Shown: positions 45,121 through 54,000 of the stretch, in pieces
Layout of the letters: each line of letters begins with the position of its first letter
How positions within the stretch are numbered: the stretch's first letter is position 1
Source: JAEZBP01 sp963832725
GTDB taxonomy: Bacteria > Myxococcota_A > Polyangia > Polyangiales > Sandaracinaceae
Length of the DNA stretch: 64,000 bases
Assembly (NCBI GenBank): GCA_963832725.1
Contig: CAWHVG010000005.1
Span: 2,356,001-2,420,000 of the forward strand
Direction of reading: 5' to 3'
The notes under the pieces: generated by a model
Databases searched by the model: none
The model's input: the letters and a program-made list of their open reading frames with translations, nothing else
Told to the model about the DNA's origin: nothing
Position numbers and translations under genes: made by a program

Positions 45121-46365
45121 TCAGAGCGCGACTTCGGCGATCGCGTCCTCGACGTGCGTGACGCCCTCGGCGAGCGCGTCCTCTCCGATGCAGAGCGGCG
45201 GCGCGAGCACCAGCGTCCGCTCGCGCTTGCGGAGGTGGACGTGGACGTGACGGCGGGTCAGCGCCTCACCGAGCCGGCCGAGCGCGGCGTCGTCGAGATC
45301 CAGCTCGAGCGCGGCCAGCATCCCGAGCCCGCGGGTGAAGAGGACGGCCGGCTGCCGCGCCGCCAGCGCCTCCAGCATCCCGAAGAGCTTCGGCCCCAGC
45401 GCGGCGGCCCGCTCGATGAGGCTCTCCTCTTCGTAGACGCGGATGGCCTCCAGCGCGGCGGCGACGCCGAGCGGATGCGCGTAGTGGGTCAGGCCCGCCA
45501 GGAGCGTGTGGTCCTCGAAGTGACGCGCGACGCGCTCGTGCACGATCACCGCGCCGAGCACGCCGTAGCCGCCGGTGAGCGCCTTGCTGACCGTGATCAT
45601 GTCGGGGACCACGCCATAGTGCTGATGGCCGAACCAGCGACCGGTCCGGCCGAAGCCGCAGAGCACCTCGTCGGCGACCAGGAGCGCGCCGTGGGCGTCG
45701 CAGGCCTGCCGCACCTTCGGCCAGTAGTCGTCCGGCGGGACGAGCACGCCGTTGGCGCCCGGCACGGGCTCCAGGAACACCGCGCCGATGTTGCCCTCCA
45801 GCGCCATCACGTCGGACAAGCTCGTCGCGCACTCGCGCCGGCAAGAGTCGAGCGTCTTTCCGAAGGGGCAGCGATCGCAGTAACAGTCGAGCGCTTTGAT
45901 CGCGCCGACCAGCCCCGGCTCGAGCGGCGGCCGGCGGTAGTCGCCGGTCAGCGAGAGCGCGCCCATGCTGGCGCCGTGATAGCTGCGGTAGCGGCTGAGC
46001 ACCTTGTATCGGCCGGTCACCATCCGAGCCATCTTCAGCGCGTTCTCGTTGGCGTCCGAGCCGCCCAGCGTGAAGAAGACCTTCGAGTAGTCCGGCCCGG
46101 CGATGGCCAGCAAGCGCTCGGCGAGCTCCCGCTTCTCCGGGTAGATCGCCTTCGGCATCGTCATGCACAGCCGATCGGCCTGCGCTTTGACGGCGGCGAT
46201 CATCCGAGGATGGCCGTGGCCCAGGTTCGCCTGGTAGATCAGGCTGCCCAGATCCAGCCAGCGCGCGCCGTCCTCCGTGTCGAAGTAGGCGCCGTCGCCG
46301 CCGACGATCGTCAGACCGTGGGCGTCGCGCTGGGCGGACCAGGTGAAGAAGAAGGGCTCGCTCAC
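45121..46365 (-). CDS. Class III PLP-dependent aminotransferase
   Basis: 414 residues. TLGGSDANENALKMAR corresponds to the substrate and cofactor-binding segment, YRSYHGASMGALSLTG to the GGxHG loop, GAVFLEPVPGANGVLVPPDD to the EPxxG motif, LLVADEVLCGFGRTGRWFG to the DE-V-GFGRTG aspartate that binds the pyridine nitrogen, and TVSKALTGGYGVLGA to the PLP lysine. An unusual insert with four cysteines (LDCYCDRCPFGKTLDSCRRE) is typical of the taurine/aspartate-type omega-aminotransferases. Substrate unknown; beta-alanine, taurine or a polyamine are possible. Follows the NTN-hydrolase gene with 19 bases between. Confidence 0.87.
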   Translation of the reverse strand: MSEPFFFTWSAQRDAHGLTIVGGDGAYFDTEDGARWLDLGSLIYQANLGHGHPRMIAAVKAQADRLCMTMPKAIYPEKRELAERLLAIAGPDYSKVFFTLGGSDANENALKMARMVTGRYKVLSRYRSYHGASMGALSLTGDYRRPPLEPGLVGAIKALDCYCDRCPFGKTLDSCRRECATSLSDVMALEGNIGAVFLEPVPGANGVLVPPDDYWPKVRQACDAHGALLVADEVLCGFGRTGRWFGHQHYGVVPDMITVSKALTGGYGVLGAVIVHERVARHFEDHTLLAGLTHYAHPLGVAAALEAIRVYEEESLIERAAALGPKLFGMLEALAARQPAVLFTRGLGMLAALELDLDDAALGRLGEALTRRHVHVHLRKRERTLVLAPPLCIGEDALAEGVTHVEDAIAEVAL

Positions 46366-46384
46366 ACGTGCCTTCCTGCGTCTC

Positions 46385-47466
46385 TCATTCGGAGAACGCG
46401 AAGCCTTCCGGCTCGACGTCGTGGATGCACCCCGGCGCGGCCCAGAGCCGCTTCTCGTCGAGATCCATCACCAGCCCGGCGCAGGTCAGCATCGCGTGCG
46501 GCGCCGACTCGCTGGCGAGGTGCGTGCACACGCTGCGCGGGTAGCCGTCGTGGGAGCCGAGCCGCGCGAAGAGATCCATCGCGCCCGAGAGCGGCCGGCT
46601 CGCGATGCTCTGTGGTCAGCCAGTCGTAACGCTCGCGCGTGGTGCTCGTGTCGGACACCCAGCTCACCGCGCCGACCTCGTCGCTGACGCAGTGGTTGGT
46701 GTGCACGTAGCTCGCCGGGCCTTTCGCCCACTCGGCCTCGAACGCGACGTGCTTGAGGACGCCGCTGGTCTCCACGCCGTAAGCGCGCTCGGCATCGGCG
46801 ACGAGGTAGTGGTGCCCGCTCGACATCGGCGCGCCCACCAGCACGCGCTCGGCGGCCTCGGCGCTCCGCTCCGCGAGCATGCGGCGGACCAGCGCCGGCC
46901 ACACCACGCCGACGCGCGCGTCGTGGCTCTTGAGGTTGTTGATGGTCACCCCGACGCCGGACGCGTTGAGCCCGGCCATCCCGAGGCAACCGGTGATCGA
47001 CAGGAGCCACGCCTCCGGCCGGTCCTCGTGGGCCGGCACGTGCAGCATGAGCACGAAGGGCGCCGCCGAGCCGTGCATGTCCCAGGTCTGCCCCAGCACG
47101 GCTCCTTCGGGCGTCTTGGCCACGACGGCCGAGCAGTCCTCGTCGACCGGGCCCGAGAGCGCGCCGGGGCCGAGATCCTTCAGGTCGGTGTAGTGGTTCA
47201 AGACCACCAGCGCGCGCCGGATCCAGATCCGCGCCCGCCGCGATGCCGGCCAGCTCCTCGCTCAGCGACGCATCGAAGCGCGCGAGCACCGGGAGGTGAG
47301 CCCGCGCGGCCTCGAGCACCTCGGCCTCGGTGCTCATCCGTCCCTGTTGGACGGCCAGCTCGGTTCGGATCGAGGCGATCTCGTGGATCTCCTGCCGGAA
47401 GTGCTCGCCATGGGCGCGACCGCGCTCGCGCGCCGAAGCTCCCGCCGGAAGTCGAAGCGTCCTCAC
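46385..47466 (-). CDS. C45-family acyltransferase (isopenicillin N acyltransferase-like), two frameshifts
   Basis: The three-frame product starts MRTLRLPAGASARERGRAHG. The N-terminal part includes REIHEIASIRTELAV-like helices and EELAGIAAGADLDPAR, then VVLNHYTDLKDLG. The candidate autocatalytic cysteine is in DEDCSAVVAKT, followed by GQTWDMH, GMAGLNASGVGVTINNL and ERYDWLTTEHR. The C-terminal part reads FARLGSHDGYPRSVCTHLAS and CIHDVEPEGFAFSE. Breaks near 47200 (in a GCGCGCGC run) and 46600; removing one base at each gives 360 codons. C45 enzymes self-cleave and hydrolyse or transfer amide-linked acyl groups. With the downstream aminotransferase it could free an amine from an acylated donor (inference). 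Confidence 0.75.
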
Positions 47467-47535
47467 GAAGCGGAGCCTGGCCCGGAGCCGCTCGATTTGC
47501 CACTCCCGGCGGACGGAAAGCGCCCGGTCCGGCCT

Positions 47536-49326
47536 TCAGCTCGCCCCCTCCACGGCACCGGCGGTGCATCCACTCGAAGGGCGGGACATGCCGCGCTGAT
47601 CCGTCGCCGGGCAGCTCACGCCGTGTCCGATGGCGGGGCTTCCGCTCGCCGGCAGCCGCGTCGGCGTCGGCCCACCGTGATCGCCGATGGGACCCAGCAT
47701 CGGATCGGCGATGGTCGTCGTCGGCGTGCAGAGCGCGTCGGTGCCGCCCCCGACGACGTGGTTCGCGGGCCACTGGAGGTCACCTTCACCGCTGCCGTTC
47801 GCGTGGCATTGCATCGGCGCGCCCGGGTTCTGGGCCGTGTTGTTCGCGAAGAGGCAGCTCGTCAGCGTGAGCGTCGGGTTGCCAGCGAGGGCCGCGCCGA
47901 AGTAGGGGTCGCCGCCGTCCGCGTGGTTGTCCGCGAAGGTGCTGAATGCGATCTCGCCTCCGCCGCCGAAGAGGCAGATCGCGCCGCCGAGCCCGGCCGT
48001 TGCCACGTTGTCGCTGAAGGTGTCGTTCTGGAAGTGGAACTGCGTGCCGTCGGACTTGATGGCGCCGCAGCCTCCGGTGGCGCTGTTCGCGTGGAAGGTC
48101 GTGGCGGTAACGTGCAGCTCGCTGTTGTGGAAGTACGCGCCCGCGCCGGAGGGCGCCGTGTTCGCGTCGAAGAGGCAGCGATCGACGAAGCTCGGCTGTC
48201 GAGCCGCGTCGGGCGTGCGGAAGATGGCGCCGCCGAGCGCGCCGTCCCCCGCCGCGTTGCCACGGAAGGTGACACCGCAGAACGTGTGGGTCAGGTCCGA
48301 GCCACCGTCGATGGAGATAGCCCCGCCGTTGCCGCCCGATCCCACCTGGTTCTGACCGGTCCCGGTGGCCACCACCGAGCACATCGATGGGTCGTTGCTG
48401 TTGGCCCCGTGCCCCTCGGCGACGTTGTCCTCGAAGGTCGAGTCGTAGACGTCGAGATCGCTGTTGAGGCACTCGATGGCGCCGCCGTTGCTGCCGTGGT
48501 TTCCGCGGAAGGTGCTGCCGACGACGACGGCGCCGAGCGCGCCGTGCAGCGCGATCGCGCCGCCGCCGACGTCCGGACCGAGCACCTCCGCCTGGTTGTC
48601 GAGGAAGGTGCAGTCGAGCACGTGCAGCGTTCCGTCGCGCACGTAGACCGCGCCGCCGTAGCCGTCGTAGTAGCCCTGCGAGCAGGGCGCGGGCGCGGGA
48701 TCGAAGGCCATCGTCCCCGCGATGTGGCCGTGCGCGAGCGTGAGGTGCTGGAGCGTCAGCACGTGCGTGTTCACGCGGTAGTCGCCGTGGTCGAACGAGA
48801 GGATGCGGACGCTCCCGCCGCCGTCGAGCGTGATGTGCCCGCCGCCGTCGATCGTGGTGTCGCGGTCGGTCGGCACGTCGATGGTCGTGGTGATCGTGAT
48901 CGTCGTGTCGCCGCCGCAATCGAAGGTGATCACGCCGCCCATGGAGACGGCGGACTGCAGCGCGTCCTCGGTACACGAGGCGGCGGTGCCGGTCCCGACC
49001 ACGTGATCGGGCGAGCTGGTGTCCACCGGCGCAATCGGTGCGTCACACACGCTCGACGGAGGAGCGACCGGTCCGCCGTCGGGCGAGGGCGTCGCACCGT
49101 CGGGCGAGGACGTCGCGCCGTCTCGGTCCGTCGTGCCGCCCCCATCTCGGTTCGGCGAGCTCCCGTCGGCAGCCGGCGTGCTCCCGTCGGCGGCTGGCGT
49201 GCTCCCGTCCGGGACCGGCGGCGATGCGTCGGTCGCCTGCTGGTCACCGCCACACGCAGCGAGGACGCTCGCGAGCAAGACGCCTGCACACGCACGCGCG
49301 CGTCACGGATCCGGCCTGCATCATCC
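47536..49326 (-). CDS. Right-handed beta-helix lipoprotein (choice-of-anchor-like)
   Basis: A lipoprotein (VLAACGG) with a Pro/Asp/Gly linker followed by ~500 residues of short beta-helix turns: GGAVYVRDGTLHVLDCTFLD, GGAIALHGALGAVVVGSTFR, GGAIECLNSDLDVYDSTFED. This is the polymorphic outer membrane/passenger type of fold. The natural start is uncertain: a strong ribosome site (GGAGGTGAGGG) precedes ATG 49326, but an in-frame TGA lies at 49303-49305; the first clear alternative is TTG 49278, which leaves only a very short signal. So the TGA is likely an error or a real block. The C-terminal part (PAIGHGVSCPATDQRGMSRP) matches the typical anchor end. Confidence 0.7.
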
Positions 49327-49708
49327 CTCACCTCCAGCGGCAGAGCGTACCGCATGCCGGACCGCCCCCGCGCGAGCTCCGCGTTCAGGTGCGCCCATGC
49401 GTGCACACGGACCAACCGCATCCACACGTAGGACAGACGAGGAGAACGCGCGCCCGCTCCACTCGTCGTCGCGATCGAGCACGCGGCCCGCGGCTCGATG
49501 AGGGTCATCGCGGCCCGCACGGCTCGCCTGCGTTCGAGATACTCGGCGAGCTCTTTGGTTGGACCAACCGCAGATCCACGCGGTCAGACCTCGTCCGCAC
49601 TCGATGCTTTCCGATGTCGGCACATCGCGCGGGATGGAGTCCACCAACGTCCGAAGCTCCACTCGTTCTTCTTGACTTCCGTCCTGCGTTCCTTCAGAAG
49701 CGGCCGCC
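49327..49708. other. Non-coding gap
   Basis: 382 bases between divergent lipoprotein genes. No gene or repeat recognised beyond the promoter regions. Confidence 0.45.
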
Positions 49709-50518
49709 ATGCGCCGTCGAACCGCGATCTACCTCGCCTCTCTCGCCCTCCTCTCTGCGTGCAACGGAGGTAGAGGTGGAACCCACTACGACACCGGCGC
49801 GTGCAGCATGCGCACGGTCAGCGTCGGCTTGCAGGGAGAGCTCACCGCCTTCCCGTCGATCCAGACTTCGATCATCGGCGCGGATCTCGGTCTGCACAGC
49901 GTGAACTTCATCGTCGTGCCGGCGATGGGCGACTATCTGGGCTTCGTGCGGGTGTTCGCCGAGGTCGAGAACGTGGGCACGACGCGCCTCTGCTCGGCGA
50001 CGTTCAGCGTGCTCCTGGGCGGGTTCGACGGCGATGGCCTGCTCGCGGCACCTCGCTACGCCATCCCGCTCACCGGAACCAGCCCGCTCGAGGTCAGCTG
50101 CCTCGAGCCGGGCGCCCGCGGGGTGATCGTCGCGCGTATCTTCGACGTCACCGAGGACGATCTGCTCGCGACGGCCGTCCTGAGGATCGACCTCTCCAAC
50201 AGCATCGGCACGGACGCGGCGAACGCGATGCCCGAAGACGTGGTGACCCTGAGCGACCAGCACCTCGCGGCGGTGGACGGCGGGTACGAGCTGGTGCAGA
50301 CCGCCACCGCCTCGGCGAGCGTCCGGAACTACTACCAGGACGTGTACGGCGTCGATTCCCGCGGGCTCCTCATCGCCGACCTCGACGTCCCCTCGTACGG
50401 GCCGACCGCGGGCGGCGCCTCGCTCGAGGCCGGTGTCCCCCAGGAGCTCGACAGCAACGTGGTCGACTGTGAGCTGACCGACTTCTTCGTGGCCGGGACG
50501 CACTACATCGATCAGTAG
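49709..50518 (+). CDS. Putative lipoprotein of unknown function
   Basis: 269 residues from ATG 49709. Lipobox LLSACNGG (Cys18). The mature part is beta-rich: VSVGLQGELTAFPSIQTSII, LGFVRVFAEVENVGTTRLCS, LLGGFDGDG, LEVSCLEPGARGVIVARIFD, and near the end GLLIADLDVPSYGPTAGGAS. An AEVxNxG-type motif suggests an immunoglobulin-like or FxLYD-type beta sandwich. Two cysteine pairs are possible. No enzyme motifs; likely a surface lipoprotein. Confidence 0.65.
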   Translation: MRRRTAIYLASLALLSACNGGRGGTHYDTGACSMRTVSVGLQGELTAFPSIQTSIIGADLGLHSVNFIVVPAMGDYLGFVRVFAEVENVGTTRLCSATFSVLLGGFDGDGLLAAPRYAIPLTGTSPLEVSCLEPGARGVIVARIFDVTEDDLLATAVLRIDLSNSIGTDAANAMPEDVVTLSDQHLAAVDGGYELVQTATASASVRNYYQDVYGVDSRGLLIADLDVPSYGPTAGGASLEAGVPQELDSNVVDCELTDFFVAGTHYIDQ

Positions 50519-50680
50519 GGCGAGAAGCCGTCCGCACGGGCTCACCCGATAGCGGTGGTGAGGTGACGGAGCAGCGACCTACCCCCCGTCACCGGCGGTC
50601 GGGAGCGCATCTACGACCCGCTCGTGCCGGCCAAGAGAGGCGAGCCCGGACATCGAGCTCGCTTCCCCCGCCCAATTATC

Positions 50681-50990
50681 ACGAGTTACAACTCTAACTC
50701 GGCTCCCCGGGCCAGGGAACACGAGTTACAACTCTAACTCGGCTCCCCGGGCCAGGGAACACGAGTTACGACTCTAAGCTCGGCTCCCCGGGCCAGGAAA
50801 CACGAGTTACAACTCTAACTCCACTCCCCGGGCCAGGAGACACGAGCTAGGACGCCAAGCTCGACTCCCCGGGCCAGGAGACACGAGCCAGGACCCTAAC
50901 TCCACTCCCCGGGCCAGGAGACACGAGCCAGGACGCCAAGCTCGACTCCCCGGGCCAGGAGACACGAGCCTGGACTCCAGGCTCGACTCT
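50681..50990. repeat. Eight-copy tandem array of 40/41-bp units with hairpin cores
   Basis: Units start near 50681, 50721, 50761, 50802, 50842, 50883, 50923 and 50964. Each is ACGAGNNNN...CTC then GGCTCCCCGGGCCAGG. The variable core is an inverted repeat whose arms change together: GAGTTA/TAACTC in units 1, 2 and 4, and GAGCCTGG/CCAGGCTC in unit 8. It lies between two convergent genes, so transcripts could form successive hairpins. Confidence 0.8.
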
Positions 50991-51015
50991 GGCCGCCGAG
51001 AGGGACGCCCCGATG

Positions 51016-54000
51016 TCAGAGCGCCGCGCGGAGGGCCGCTCCCAGCTTCTCGGCTTGGTCCGCCGCCCGATCGAGCGAGGGCACGATGGCGAGGCGGCCG
51101 CCGGGGTAGGTCCTCACGCGGACGCCCTCGGCGGATAGCCGAGCGGCGATGGCGTCGGCGCGATCGCCGGCGTCGAGGACGCGGTAGAGCCCGGCGCCGT
51201 GCACGGTCAGACCGGCTTCCTCGGCCGGCTTCAACGCGGCGTCCAGCGCCGAGGTGGCCGCCGCCACGTCGACATTGCGCGCGGCCCGGAGCTGGTGGTG
51301 CATCTGGATCAGGCTGAGCTCGTCGCCGTCCCAGGTGCTGACCAGCGTGAGCGGCTTGGCCACGTGGAGCGGCGTCGTCACGTGCACGAACCCGAGCTGG
51401 CCGCCGGTCCACCAGATCAGGATGTCCGGCACGAACCCGCCGAGATCGCTGGACGCGAAGGGCCCGCGGCCCGAGCGGTAGTAGGCGCTCGCCGTGTCCA
51501 CGCTGACCACCGGCACGCCGGTCTCGGCCCGCAGCGCTTCGAGCTGAGGCCAGAACGCGTCCGGGATCACCCTCCCCGTGCGCTCCTGCAAAGGCTCGAG
51601 GTAGAGGCCGAAGACCTTCGACGGTCCGCCCGCCTGCTCGATGGTGGCTCGCAGCGCTTCGATGGTCTGCTCCACCCCGTCGGCCGGATGCGGCACGCGC
51701 GGCCATGCGAAGTGAGCCGGTCCCTGGCGGTGCAGGACGGGGTCACTGATCGAGCGCGCGCAGGCCGTCGTGTGCCCGACGTAACCGCCCTCGAGCCCGA
51801 TGACGGTCTGGGCATCTTGCCGGTGCCAGCGCAGCGCCCGCACCGACTTGTCGACCGTCTCGTCGCGGCCCGAACAGAGGTAGGCGTGCGGATGATTGGG
51901 CGTCAGCGCGGAAACCCACTCGGTCGCCCGGACCACCGCGGGCGTGAGGTAGTTCAGGACCGTGAGCTTGTTGACCGAAGGCCCGTAGAGCGCGCCCTCG
52001 CGCCAGAGGACCCTCAGCGACGCCGGCGGATCGGCGAAGGGTCGGGCGAGCCCGCCCGCCAGGTCGATCGCGCGCGATTCCGGCGGCGGCGGGGCGACCG
52101 GGTCGGGCACGAAGCGGCCGAGCGGCTGCCGGTAATAGCGCGCGACGGCGCCGCCCTCGTACTGCCCTTCCAGGAGCGCGACGGTGTAGGCGCCGAGGGC
52201 GTCGTTGAGCCGGCTCATCGAGCCCGCCTCGGGGACACGGTTGCGCCCCGCAGCGTGCTGGTAGCGCGGGCTGCCGTCCGCCTTCCGCATCTCCGCCGCC
52301 CGCGCGAGCTGCGCGAGCTTGAGCTGGCGGCCGATGCCCTGGCCTCGGAGCTCGGCGTCCACGGTGACGGCGATGGAGTAGATGGTGTTGTCCCGGCCGC
52401 GCATGGGATCGCGATCCGGCCCCTCGACGTCGGCCACCGACTCGAGCGGCGCCGCGAGCGCCGAGCCGACCACCTTCGGGCCCGCCTCTTCCATCCGCTC
52501 GGCCACGATGGCCACGCCGTCCGGCTCGAAGCCCTTGCCGAGGTGCGCCTCGTCGTCGCGCCGCGCCGGCTCGTAGGTCTTGGCCTCGATCTCCATGATC
52601 TGCGGCATCAGCGCCGCCCGCTCGGAAGGCTCGGCCACGCGCACGCGGATGGGCAGCTCCTCGCGCGGCGTCTTCGGCGGCGCGGGCAGGTCTTCCCACG
52701 CCGGCGGCGTCTTGCCGGGGTGCGCCTCCAGCCAGGAGAGCGAGCGCTGCATCGACTCGAAGAGGATGTCGATGGTGCGCTCGTCGAAGCTCGAATTGAG
52801 CCGATAGCGGATGGTCCGGCTGCCTGCGCCGAAGACGATCGCCCCGCGCCAGAAGCGCTGCCCGAGGTAGGCGCCCATCTCGGCGGTGTCCCGCACGTCG
52901 AACGCGAGCGCGTAACCCGTCGCGCGCGGGCTCTCGATGCGGTGCGCCCAGCGGCGGTAGAGCTCGCCGAGCCGCGGGCGGACCAGCGCCTCGATCCGCG
53001 CCGCGTCGCTTCCGTCGGCCGCGATCTCGGCGTGCAGCCGCCCGCGCGCCAACGACGCCGGGAAGGCCTGCGTCGGCTCCGGATCGTCGAAGCGGCTCAT
53101 GCAGACTCCGACCTGGGCCCGCTTGGCGAACACGACGCAGTCGGGGTGGTCGACCTTCCCGTCCGCGTCGACGAGCCCGAAGCGGTGGTGCCAGAGGAAG
53201 GTGCCGCCGAGGCCGAAGCCGGTCTGCACCTCGTCGAAGATCAGCGCGATCTTCATGGCCCGGGTCAGCAAGCGAAGCGCCCGGTAGAAGCGCGCGGTGG
53301 CGTAGCGATCGCCGCCCTCGCTCTGCATCGGCTCGATGTCGACGGCGAAGTAGTGCCCGCCGGCCAGCGTGCGCGCGACGTGGGCCAGGCTCTTCACCTC
53401 GGCCTGCAGCAAGGGATCGGAGTCCTCTCCGAAGCGCTTCTCCAGCTCGGCGATGTCGCCCTTGGCGCAGGCCTCCTCGAACCCCGGCGGCGACGCGGGC
53501 TCCTCACCCGGCGTGAGCCAGAGCGGGAAGGGCGCGAAGTCGACCTCGTAGCCCGCGATCTGGAAGGGCACGCGCTTGCTCGGGTTGTAGCTGGCGTAGA
53601 GCGCGAGGAGCGTGCGGCCGTGGAAGCTGCCTTCGAACGCCAGCAGCTTGGTCGCGTCTTCCGGCGCGTTGGCGCGGCAGAGCGCGTAGGCCTTCTCGTT
53701 GGCCTCGGCGCCCGAGCTGGCGAAGCAGACGGTCGGCAGCCCCGGCACCAGGTCGCGCAACGTGTCGGCGTAGGCCTTCGCGTGGCTCTCTTCACCGAGC
53801 GTGATGTCGGCGCTGGCGATGGGCGCCTCGCCCAGCTCGCCCTCGACGTAGGCGCGGACGACGCGGTCGGGCGCGAACCCGGCCGGGATGGTCGCCGTCT
53901 GGCTCATCCCGTCGAGCACCGAGAGCGGCTCGTCGTCCACCGAGACGAAGAAGGGGCCGGAGCTGCGGAGGTGATCGAAGACGGCGGGCTTCTTCTCCCG

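Noticed and set aside
50681..50990. CRISPR array
   Set aside because: The period is 40-41 bp with no unique spacers; variation is limited to hairpin arms.
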